From contig OENT01000159.1 in assembly GCA_900239685.1 (NCBI GenBank), forward strand, positions 116,908 to 180,907: 64,000 bases of DNA, given 5' to 3'. Source of the stretch: Rotaria macrura. Lineage: Eukaryota > Rotifera > Eurotatoria > Philodinida > Philodinidae. Positions 13,016 to 24,219 of the stretch are shown here, one piece after another (the stretch's first letter is position 1; each line of letters starts with the position of its first letter). The notes beneath the pieces are model-generated. The model was not told where the DNA came from and did no database searches. It worked only from the letters and a program-made list of their open reading frames with translations. Made by a program: the position numbers and the translations under genes.

Positions 13016-16000
13016 AAGAGAAACAAACACAACAAGGCCTGTGTTCTCTTCAGAATATCGACAACAGTGATCTCTAGTCTATCGACAGATTTTGAAAAAA
13101 GAAAAGAACTGCTCGTCTACACGATTTGTCTTTTTTTTTTTTACTTCTGGTGATCTCATAGTGTATATAGAATCTAAGGAAAACTGTATGTTTATGTTCA
13201 TTCGTGTAATTTTTCTTTTGTTGTTGATTCTTTTTTTGTTTTTAGACAAAAAATTGTTTGTTTGTTTGTTTTGTTTCTGAATATTTTTCTCGTTCAAAAT
13301 TTGTTTATGTGCGTACATTCGAGAAGAGATTTAAAAAAAAAAGAATATTACAATGATTAAGAACGATCGTGATAGATGAAAAATTTTTTTTTTTGTATGT
13401 GTCAATATGTTTTCTTCTTTGTTTTCATTTTGTATGTCAAAGAGAAGAATAATTTAAAAAGAAATATATATTCAATGGAAGATATTAATAAATGATTGTA
13501 TTCAAACAATTTTAAGATAATACTCTTCTAATTATTTTACTGAACGATCAGACAATTTAAGCGATTAAAAGCATGATTAACTTTGTTCTCGTGCAAATCT
13601 TTATTCTTGTGTGTGTATGTTGAGAAGTATTCATTCATTATTACTGATTTTAATCATGTTCAAACTATTATAGTTAGATTTTCGATGTTTAATTCAACTA
13701 TGCCATAATTGGTAATATGAATTGAACAGAAGACTGTAATAGAAAACTTGTCATGTATAATTCAACGATAGATATGATGACGAACTATCACGTTAGCTTG
13801 ATCATACGAAAGAGACGAGTTTCATTTTTGTTCTAAAGCAATACACACAGTGCTAAGTACTTGAAAATATCAGTGATTAGAAAAAAGACAAGTTCGACGT
13901 TAGGATTATCTATGAATATATGTCATTCAGTTCTATATTTATGATAAGGAGTAACCATAAGAAGCTTCTTCTTAAGATTTCAATCTACATAAAGTAACCT
14001 TGAAGAGGCGACACAGAGTGAGAGAGTTTTATCATTGCGAATATTTTTTACTTGAGACACATCATAAGTTTAGTATTACATAGTGACAATATATCTATGA
14101 AATCTACAGTCTAGCTTTTCGCTCTTCAGATGAAGTATTCCCCATTTGATGTTCCACTTTTGATCTAAATTTTCATCAATAACTATAGAAGATAGATAAA
14201 TTGAAGTAATTCTCTACGGATGAGTATTCTGATGGAGACTTGGCCATGGTATTAAATTTTCAATTATTACTGATTACTAGATATTAGTTACACAGTACAA
14301 TCGATAATGTCGAACATTGATAAGAATCTTTTTCTATTGCATTCTGATCTCGATGAGAATACTTCGTAGAAACTTAATTTCAAAACTTGGGGAAAATGGA
14401 TGTTAAGTGATTGTATACTTGAACATTGTTTTACTTAGGAAAAAAATAAAAGTCATATTTTCGGCATACCGAGTTAATTGATTTTGAAAGATTTTCTACT
14501 GTAAACTAGCCTTATTGAAATCTTGAGTTATTAAATTACAAATTATTATTATTTCAATAGATGACATTGAAAAAGTGACAACTTGAGTGACATTACAAAT
14601 ATGTAAGATGTTTTACTCATAAATAGATTAAAGTAAAAGTAGTGAAATAGTAAGAGGATAAGAGCCGATAGATCGTTTTCCCTGATGTACGATAAATTTT
14701 TTTACACTAGATTAATCATAAAATCAGATTGCAGATTTTCAATAAGAAATTTACTCTTCCTTGAAATCTCATAAGCATGATAATAATGTAACTACCATGC
14801 TGAAAATAAATCATTCTATAGCGCATCTTATTGATTTTTTTTTAAATATATGCTTTCATACTATCAAATATCAAGAATACTCAATATGAAAAACTGATGA
14901 GATCGTCTGAATTTCAAGATTTTAACCAAGGCTTTATTTCAGATCAAAATTCTGTCATATGATTCTTTGCTAAATTGTCTCTCATTGATACTCAATTTTT
15001 CAAGATAAATAGTCATATTTCAGCATGAATTAACTTCTGTTTCGTAGAGACCATCTTATGTGAACTTGTTGAGTCCAAACAAATCCTAGTTTGATATTCA
15101 TACACACTAAAATTCATCATCGAGAGCAAATAATTTTTTTAAAGAAAGGAAATAGATTTTTTGATTTTCAAAATACGACAACTAATGCACTCGCTACATT
15201 TCTTAGACGACTGATGTGAATCTTTACCAAATCTTTGGATCTGCAATTAGTTCTTTACTTTTCTGGTATTCTTTTGGTTTCATCGTGCTGCTTTAATGAA
15301 GAGTGAAACTTTAGCAGATAAGTTTTCATCATTTTTCAATCGTGATATTTTCAACATTATTTTTCATATTGATAACAACCCTGGTCTGCATGATTCTTTG
15401 TTCGTGAATTATTTCTTTTCTATACAAGTGTTGCCAATTACTTAACAGACCATCTATGAGACCATCAAGGACCGTCCCATATATCGAGACATTCGATGAA
15501 ATTCAGATTTTTGAATTCATGTTCTCATCTTGTTCAGCATCATCTAAAACCACTAAATCTAAATTCTTACTGCATTTGATTGAGGTGGTGAGAGGTCAGC
15601 TCAATGCTACTGATACATACTCACGATGTTATTTGAAAAATATGATTAAAAATCGTCCATATAAAATTGAATTCTTTTAAACAACAAAAGATAAACAAAT
15701 TCGAAGTGTACTACCTTCACCAAAAGATAGATCATTGAAAACTGAGACACAATGACCTATTTACATATTATATTTATATGGGCTGATCGATAGTTATTTA
15801 TGAAATACGGTTCATGTCTAGCAATTTTTCGAGTGAAAATTGATTGGATATTTTTCAGTACATCGACTGCCGTTCAGTCATTTTTAGGAGTTCCATGCTG
15901 AATTTCGTATATGTTGTGGAATTCTTTCTCCTCTACAAAATGATTATAAACTATTTGAAAAAGAAAGTTCGACTTTCACCAGAAAAATGGCTTACACTGT

Positions 16001-17268
16001 CTAATTTTTCATGAGTTCTGATAGTTTTTCAATAAAACCTAAACATTTTTCGTGATTTTCTTTCTCATGAAATAATTCTGTAGCAAAACTAATGTGATTT
16101 TTGGAATCATCACGAAAACTTGCATGTAATCATATATAGAATTCGAGTCGGAACTATTTCCACACCAAAACTGACCTGAAGAGTACCAAGGAGAAAAATT
16201 CCTTTTAAATATATATAAATGACGGAGACGACAAGTCTGTTTTGGTGCGGAAATAGTTCCGACTCGAATTCTATGTATGATTACATGCAAGTTTTCGTGA
16301 TGATTCCAAAAATCACATTAGTTTTGCTATAGCATTATTTCATGAGAAAGAAAATTACGAAAAATGTTTAGATTTTATTGAAAAACCATTCGAAATCATG
16401 AAAAATTAGACAGTGTAAGCCGTTTTTCCGGTGAAAGTCGAACTTTCTTTTCCAAATAGGTTATAATCTTTTTGTAGAGGAGAAAGAACTTCACAACATA
16501 GATAAAATTCAGTCTGGTATCTTTTTATCCTGAAACACAGCAGGCGTTGCACTGTTTCGTTGGACTGATTAAAACGACCACCCTGTGTTCATATTCGCTC
16601 TATAAACATTATATTGTTAGCCATTAGATTATATGAATGTAGCTTGTTCTGTTCAGTTTTTGATTCTCTATCGTCCTGTATATATGTATATAGAACGAAA
16701 AGTTCGAATGATTTTCTGACATGAAGCTAGTAAATATTTTATAGAATATTTTTTCTTATTTTTCCATGACAAGCTGTCATAGTGTCAAACGTTGATATTG
16801 ACTAACTTTTCATGGCAATGGTATTACAACCTAAAATTTTAGGGTTAGCAATTTTAAACATTGAAGTTTTGAATTAGCATAAAAGCAGCGAAATAATTGA
16901 TCGTGTGCTTGACGGTTTCATGGACCCTCTCTTAAGTACGAGACAATGTTTTCGAATCAAATTTCATTGCTTGATTTTGTCTTGTGATAATGAAAGTTGA
17001 TTCTGTGTTTCTAAAAGTCTATACATTCATGATCAGATATTTTGATTAAAAAAGAAAGAATTTTTCAGTAATAAGTGCTACATCATATACCCGAATCAGT
17101 CTTCGGGTACAATAAATTTCTAACATCATTGATAATATGAAATTATCAAGAAGAAAAAGAAGAAGAGGAGGAGGAGGAGAAAAAGAACGACTGTAGTTGA
17201 AGACACAGAGCTCATAAAATGAGATAAGTAATGATTTTGTTAAATATTTTAAAAACGATTTTGATTGA
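13016..17268. other. intergenic region with a foldback repeat
   Basis: About 4.2 kb without a supported gene. It starts with the T- and A-rich 3' flank of the Eph gene. The only clear structure is the foldback element at 15898-16512. A short purine-rich run (GAA/GGA) lies near 17150-17190. Confidence 0.6.
15898..16512. repeat. large inverted repeat (foldback/MITE-like element)
   Basis: The left arm at 15898-16175 is the reverse complement, with few mismatches, of the right arm at 16231-16512; the loop is about 55 nt. The match is easily seen around GAATTCGAGTCGGAACTATT on the left and its complement near 16243-16272. The outer ends match around CTGAATTT and TTCTTTCTCC. There is no coding capacity and no clear target-site duplication at the ends. 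It fits a non-autonomous foldback DNA transposon, or a recent inverted duplication. Confidence 0.85.
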
Positions 17269-17910
17269 CTAACACGTAGTTTTCATGCTTGGATTACGTG
17301 TTGCCATGAAATCTGAACCTCCTTGTAGAATAGTAATACTTGGAATATTATCTGTATAAGAAATGTGTTGTGTTAAATTACAATACCATGTATATGGTCC
17401 ATGTTCACGCACGAGACATCCTTTCAACCAATATGAACTACATGAAGTTTTAGTTATTTGTTCTAATTGCGCACATGTTGACCAAATAAGACGATTTTCT
17501 TTTGTATATAAAAGGATGTTTCTTTCATTTAAATCCGATGGTACGGTTATGTGTTTAATTTTACTGCCACGTTCACCTATTTCTAATAAACGTTGTCGAC
17601 GACCATAAAATTCCATATCTGTTCTCCACGCTGTTTTGGCTGGTGGAAGTATAAAACAACAATGATTTATAAAATTAATCTTTTTATATGATGGTATTGG
17701 GACTGATGATGGCATATAAGTTCGAAAATCAACACGTAGATCACTTTTAACTGGTTCAAGACTAACGAGAAGAAGTTTATTTGTTGATTCATGACCGAAA
17801 TATTCTCGACATGTACTACTTCGATGTCGTCCACCTGTAAACCAACTTGATGAGATATTAAATATGATAGAAAATATCACTAATAATAATATTAATTCGT
17901 AGAATCTCAT
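17269..17910 (-). CDS. secreted or lumenal orphan protein, 213 aa, single exon
   Basis: One uninterrupted frame. The N-terminus is a strong signal peptide or anchor (MRFYELILLLVIFSIIFNIS) followed by SSWFTGGRHRSS. About eight cysteines are spread through the mature part (STCREYF, NHCCFI, WSTCAQ, TSCSSYWLKGCL, WYCNLT, KTTC), which suggests disulfides, and one N-glycosylation sequon (NLT) is present. There is no second hydrophobic segment, so it is probably secreted. The first ATG is used because it sits directly before the hydrophobic core. I do not recognise the family. The next gene upstream on the same strand lies 233 bp away and also encodes a membrane-system protein, but no functional link can be shown. 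Confidence 0.7.
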   Translation of the reverse strand: MRFYELILLLVIFSIIFNISSSWFTGGRHRSSTCREYFGHESTNKLLLVSLEPVKSDLRVDFRTYMPSSVPIPSYKKINFINHCCFILPPAKTAWRTDMEFYGRRQRLLEIGERGSKIKHITVPSDLNERNILLYTKENRLIWSTCAQLEQITKTSCSSYWLKGCLVREHGPYTWYCNLTQHISYTDNIPSITILQGGSDFMATRNPSMKTTC

Positions 17911-18143
17911 CGATTGCTCTCTTTTATTTGTTAGTTATTATCTTAGTAAATAAACTTTATGCAAATACAAACAATAAACATACGATAGAATGCAAAAGCA
18001 AAAAAGTACTGAATAGAAAATGATCAGAACAGTTGTTAGCAATTATAGTAGTAACAGAATAGATAGAATCTATATTCAAGTAAGAGATAAATACAACAAC
18101 ACTACAGATATTTTGTCTTCCTTCTCGTATTTTGTATCCCATT

Positions 18144-18702
18144 TTAGATCATACCAGTCTTGCGATTACGCGATACCGCTTCTCCAATATAAACTATAGC
18201 ATCAATAAGAGCTATAACTGCAGCAATAACGGCATCTAAAAAATAAATTGTTTTAGTTTTATCACAAAAAAAAAGCCCGAAAGAGAAAAGAGTATGAATA
18301 AAACAGAATTCTTACTACGATGATAAGGATGAGAAGAAGAACCATACCAAGGACTACCTACAATTGCTGCACTAATACCAAATATGAGAAGGAAAACGGC
18401 AGCAACAAAGGCATATAGAATGCGAAGTCGATTGAGCGGTGCGACCGTTCCGTCCATAATTAGTAATTGTTCAAGAAGAAGAAAACCGGTTAAACTCAAA
18501 ACTAAATTAAATTCAACATAGTTCAATCAAAATTTTATATTCAGTTCGACATACGAATAGGAAATATTATTGAATAACCCATGCGATATGCATACGAATT
18601 AGCAGGATACATGTAGTTAGCATGGCAATGTATGACACCAACAGCATTGATGACACAGGCTACTGCCATAAGAATAATAATCGTACGTCGAAGATCAACC
18701 AT
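18144..18702 (-). CDS. small four-helix membrane protein, MARVEL-like, 140 aa
   Basis: Three exons on the minus strand, 18555-18702, 18319-18501 and 18144-18235 (423 nt), joined by introns of 53 and 83 bp with GT-AG ends and matching phases. Predicted helices are at about 6-24 (RTIIILMAVACVINAVGV), 42-66 (YSIIFPILLSLTGFLLLEQL), 77-98 (LRILYAFVAAVFLLIFGISA) and 112-128 (VIAAVIALIDAIVYIGEAV). Short loops and a basic tail (SRNRKTGMI) resemble MARVEL or tetraspan proteins of vesicle membranes, but no diagnostic motif is present, so the family call is inference. The start is the ATG before DLRRTIII; an in-frame ATG 18 codons upstream exists but adds an unlikely charged segment. Confidence 0.7.
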
Positions 18703-20677
18703 TCTAAAGTCAAGACAATTTTTTTTTATTGAAGTTTTAATTTCAAGAATACTCAATGAGTACTTGCCTAGTGAATTGAATTCGTTATAGAAAATAAATG
18801 CAGAGTATCTGCAGAAAAAGACAATTAGAAATATCTGTTAAATGTTTACTCGTGGATTTTTCGTATCTATATATGCTTGCTTTCTTTATTTTACTTTATT
18901 TATTAATCATAGCATACAAATGTAGTCTTTAACGGCAGTTCTAGTAGGAAGACAGAGTCTATCCTTTTTTCTTTCTTGATAGAAATGCAAATAGGAAAAA
19001 AAAGAAAAGCCTATCAACACAATTCTCCCTTCGGAAGCACATATTCTATATGTGTGCTATTTTTGTTCGTTCTCTTGACGTTGAGAATAGCTTTCTGCTT
19101 GATGATGGATTAGCTAAACATACGGAAAGATCATGCTATCTAAATCACTGAGAAGAATAACAATGAGCAAGTCGTTCGGTAGGCAAGGAAAAGTATAAGT
19201 AGTGCACATATACATATCTGTACATAGATATACGTGCCAATGCAACCATATAGCATGAGATGTAATGAGAATAATTGCATGATTTGTTTTCTGGCTATAT
19301 ATCCTAATAGGATTTTAATATGAATCATCGTCAAATAAATAAACAGTCTCCTTTTTCACTTCTTAATGAGATGATTTTATTCAAACAAAGAAATGATGAT
19401 CTATACCAATAGAAAAGATAAACTAACTTGAGCAGTTTAGTGGGCGTATCTTAAATGAATACATTAATTCTAATACATTCAATGTTTGTTTTTTTCTTTG
19501 TTGAAACAAGTGTAGATAGAAAAACAAAAATAAGAAAGTATGCATAATATCTTACTTATATTATTCATAATACATAATGCTAAATATCTCATTTAACTAT
19601 TTCATTTTCTGAAGTAATATCATTTATTCTTGTCTCATTAGCTGACTCAATAACAAGAAACAATTATTAAAGAAAACGTTTATTGACCTATCACAGTTTC
19701 AATGATGGATCAAGACCTTGCGAGAACTGGGATTGATCGTCTCATACTAAAAACTAGATAAATCGTACAACGTTTCATGTCACTCATGTCCGACAGGGGA
19801 ATGTGTCGGGACTTTTCTTGCCTTCCATTCTTGCTCGTTCTCTCATTCGTCATCTTTATCACTTATAGTATATGAGATCATCTAAATGGCAATATTCACG
19901 TTTTTTTCATTAGCTGTGTCGTCAATTTATCGAGTTTCCTGCTGTTATTATATGATGACTAGACAGTGGATTTCTTTATACCATTTACGATGGAAAAAAC
20001 AGGAAAACTTAATATTTTATTCGTAGTTGTTTCATTCGCATTTGACAGAACAATCGTTAAAAAAAGTAGGAAATCCGTAGAAATATATTTCTTATATAAA
20101 TTATCAGATTTAGTGTCCAAACATGCATCACTTTGATTACAAACTATGACTATTAGAATACATAAATCTTTCGTATGAAAGAATTAATGTATTCGATTCG
20201 TATCTTTTATTATTTATGTCAGTTATGGTATTTGAAGAAATAATAATTTTATTCATTTCATTTGTCTCTTTTTCTGTTAATCTCAAATTCTGAAATTTTC
20301 CACATCATGTTTTAATATAATTTAGGTTTTAGAAGTGTAGGTTGAATGAAGCATGAATTCATTCGGTAAAAAAACTAGATCAAAATGAGTGTAAAGTAAA
20401 TGTATCGCCATAGAAGTACAAACTCTAATAACATGAGAGATATCTATTGGTTATTACTAACACATCACCAATAAGACAACTGTATGTATCCGTAAGAGAT
20501 GGCAGCAAGAGCCCATTACATTCCATTCTAACAAAAACCTATAGAATAAACATTTCACGTCGATATATAGATTATTTTGACATTTTATATTCGTAGGAAA
20601 TTATATGGAACAGAATAATTAGTTTTTTGTTGTTTCGTTTAGATTATTGATAACAAAACAACAACAAAAAAGAAGTG
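18703..20677. other. 2 kb intergenic region, nothing recognised
   Basis: AT-rich sequence between the divergent MARVEL-like gene and the RNase T2 gene. I see no coding frame and no repeat beyond short A/T tracts. It should include the promoters of both flanking genes. Confidence 0.5.
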
Positions 20678-22118
20678 ATGACCTACCTAATATTTTTGTT
20701 TATTGTACTTGGTATTTCTGACGGTGCTCAAAATGTTTGTCGGCTTCCTCAACGCTGGAAAAGGTAATATTGAAATGATTCAAGTTATAGATGTATATAG
20801 ATATATACTTTCATGATCTTCTTTCATCTTCTGATCTCTAATTAGTAATTACGATTTCGACTACAGTAAACGTCAACATGAATGGGCAACAGTTAATTCT
20901 AAAACTGATTATTACATGCTAGTACTATCGTGGACACCATCATTCTGTAAAGGATTATTACCGCCTCAACGCAACCATAGTTTCCAATGTCAACATGATG
21001 ATTTTGGTTTAATTGTGTAAGTGTAAATAGGCAATCGTTCACTGTCTTTTTATGTTGTATTAATAATACAAGAAATATATATTTAGACACGGTTTTTGGG
21101 CACAATCAAAAGCTGCTAAAAATCTTCAACAGCATCCACGTAATTGTCGAAATGCAGAACAATTACCTCTTGCAACAGTAAATACTAGATTATTTTAGAA
21201 ACATGTTTTATCAATAATAAGATTCGGAAAAAGAATTCAAATATTTCTTCTATGATGTGAAAGTTTTGACATAGAATAGTACGTGTGAAAAATGTTTCTG
21301 GTTTACATAAATTTATACGTCGATCTAAATCTTTTTAATTCAAAATACGGAACAATTTACAACTTTAAAATTGCGCATAGCGACCATCAATTACTAAAAT
21401 ATGTCATTTTTTTTATCGAAAGTGGAGTTTTTAAAGATTTTGAAACAGCTATCATTCTATGAGTAGTCTCATTAGAAAGAAAATAACGACTAAACATGAG
21501 AGTGTAGGTGAATTTGCATTGCTAGTAAGAAACTTCAGTCCCACCTTCCCTCGCAGGTACACCTACATCCTTTTTCTTCACTTTTTCGAAGTTTCATGAA
21601 AATCCGATTTACTAACTGACGAAAAGAATAGCGAATAGAACAAACCGTCTCTAAAACAAGTCGTTGTTAATGCTAAGATACAACCAGTGATCTGTCATGA
21701 AACTTTTATCGAACACATGTAATCGTTTGTTGTCATGTTAATTTTTCTAGATCAAACAGCACTTTTGTATGATGCCTGATGAATCTCTTATACAAGCCGA
21801 GTGGGAAAAACACGGTAAAGAATTTCATAGCACTATGAAAGTAGTTTTTTGTTTTTTCTGCTAGGTACATGTGATTTTCGCACGGGTGAAGAATATTTAA
21901 ATACAATCGAAAAACTATTTTCAGCCATAACAATACCAAATATGAAATATATTTTAAGTGACAAACGTGTTGATCAATATAAAATAAAGAAAGCATTCAT
22001 AGAAAAGAATCGATCACTACGTACGAACAACATGATTGTTTATATGAAAGGCAAAGAATTAATGGATATTAAAATATGCTATGATCTTAAGTTAAAGTAC
22101 ACCAGTTGTTATCGATAA
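20678..22118 (+). CDS. secreted ribonuclease T2 family enzyme, 221 aa, 5 exons
   Basis: Endoribonuclease cutting single-stranded RNA through 2',3'-cyclic phosphates, normally in lysosomes or outside the cell. Exons 20678-20763, 20846-21016, 21087-21177, 21751-21814 and 21865-22118 (666 nt). A signal peptide (TYLIFLFIVLGISDG) is followed by the family pattern LVLSWTPSFC. Active-site segment CAS I reads VHGFWAQ and CAS II reads EWEKHGTC, so both catalytic histidines and the Glu/Lys of CAS II are present. CAS I has Phe and Ala where the family usually has Leu and Pro. The C-terminal ICYDLKLKYTSC matches the usual last disulfide region. The CAS II codons are split by the intron at 21815-21864. 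A degraded relative lies 7 kb downstream. Confidence 0.93.
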
Positions 22119-22334
22119 ACACACATTAAAATTTCATATACTTTGCTTAGTTGGTTTTTCTTTTGCTTATAGTCTTAAATTTTATCTAGTGTAGCTGTTC
22201 CTCTTTTTTTTGACATTTGTCTCCTCAGGTGAAAAGCAAAATAATAATAAAAACTAATCTTTGTTTGTTTTTGTGTGTTTATATTATTATCGACCAATCT
22301 GAGAGGTCTTTGAAAAGCGGCTTCCTCCAGATAC

Positions 22335-22382
22335 ATGAATGATAGAGTGAAAAACAACATGAATGATAGAGTGAAAAACAAC
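22335..22382. repeat. two tandem copies of a 24 bp unit
   Basis: The unit starting ATGAATGATAGAGTG occurs twice back to back (22335-22358 and 22359-22382), followed by a partial, diverged third copy. Confidence 0.85.
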
Positions 22383-24129
22383 ATAAATGAAATAAAAGAT
22401 GTTACAGAGAATCTGAACAGTCAATTGAAAGTTTACTGTGTGAAGAACTGGAAGAAAGCAGAGATCTATTCACTTCCTCGGACCTGGAGAGTATCAGAAG
22501 ACGAGCGAAGACCCACTGCATTTTCTGGAAATCGTTCGTCGATGTCGAATCTGATCCCTGCTGCTGAGCTGTGTATATGTAACGCGCCATATGATGTTTA
22601 TACGCTGAAGATGTCGAAGTGGGTGGTTTTAATTTTGAATGTCGTGAAGTATCCATGCGCAAGATCACGAGTATTGTGTTAAATCAAATATTTTACATTC
22701 GAATGAAATCAACGCCGTTTGTAGAAGTAACTCTGTCAAGAATATAATTTAATTTTCAGACCTAACCAATTCATTGTGGGTAAGACAGGTTAACTCGAAA
22801 AATAACATCCAAGTCAGCTCTTTATCATTGTCATTCATTTTTTATCAATCACCAACATAAATAAATCCCATTGTATCTGATAGGAGTCAACTCGCTGACA
22901 AAATCCTATGAGAATCTGAGTTGTGAATTCACTAACGGTTCCGACGGAAGAGATATGTTGTCTGATTTTTATAGGAATAAGTATTCCATCCCAATAGCAG
23001 AGGTCGATCAGATCATACGATAGGGTACAATCATATTTCGACAGTGGTATTCGATCAGATTCAACACTATGGATCCGGATGTCCGACGGTCACCAGAAGT
23101 CCGCTGGGATCCAATGGTTGGAATGATTCTACTGGAAAGCTATGTGAAATATTTTCACATCATCTTTTCACTTATATGTGATTGAGTTTTGCAAGTTTTC
23201 CAAAGATACATTTGAGATGAGTCAGCCAACTGTCTTACCTAATAATGTCCAAATCATGATCAAGAATCATTGGAATCATGGCTTTGATTATGAGTGCAGA
23301 ACTAAATTAAACTACATTCACAGCCCAGCCACACCCTTACTAACACCATCTTTTGTATGATTCGTTCGCAGAAGTCATAAATGCATTATTCATGATTTTG
23401 GTGAAATTAAAGTAGCAAAGCCAGAAAAAAGAAAGCAGAAGGTATTTGTTGGGGTTCATTTAAGCATCTGTTCTTTCCTTGTATGATGCCACAAAAAACA
23501 TTAGAAAATAACAATATCGGCTTAAGAGATACGGGTTGTGTTGATATTGCTGAGGGAAGAAAAAAAGCGATCTTATTTTCTGTAATTGTTTACGTTTCTC
23601 TGCAGTATGTCGGTTCTCTTGCAAAGAAAATAAAACCTAGTTTGTACCTTGCCATTTTCTGTAATCAAGGTTTTTTTATTGGCATCGTTGTTAGTGATTG
23701 ATGCAAGTAATTTCAAAAATCATTTATACATTCATTCAAATTCAACACATGACGTACAATCTCCAGAACTTGGAAAAATTCCAATACCCAGGTCGACAAT
23801 TAAGGACTTCGTATACAACTTTAAACGACCGTGCGCGACCTTGATAAAGCTGTTGACACTCGTATGTTACTCAAATACATGATTCAAGATCCGAGGATGA
23901 TTATTACAACCGTCAGAAACGGCAAATTACTGGCTTAATTGTCCTAGCATTTGCCATACTCCATCATACCATTTTACGAGTCGTTTTCTGCTATAGTGGA
24001 TTACCGCACCCTTGTCTTCGTACTAGGATTACGACTATAGTTATATCGTTATGGCTGTATTATGTAGGATCATTTACGAAGAAGTATGCAACAAAATGGA
24101 TACCATTTGCAGACTGCGTAAAAAAAATC

Positions 24130-24219
24130 GTAAACGATCGTATTTTTCTCCGTATACGGAACCGAAATTTACGATCGTAAAACTGAGCAATGTATATTTG
24201 TTCATATACGATCGTTTAC
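24130..24219. repeat. cluster of palindromes with 37 bp spacing inside a short inverted repeat
   Basis: The palindrome ACGATCGT occurs at 24134, 24171 and 24208, exactly 37 bp apart. The outer copies form a perfect 14 bp inverted repeat (GTAAACGATCGTAT at 24130, ATACGATCGTTTAC at 24206). A second palindrome, TCCGTATACGGA, sits between the first two at 24149. It could be a tiny MITE or an array of binding sites. Confidence 0.7.

Noticed and set aside
22335..22682. 115-codon frame on + and 88-codon frame on - over the same block
   Set aside because: They overlap antiparallel, start in a tandem repeat or lack context, and show no family motif.
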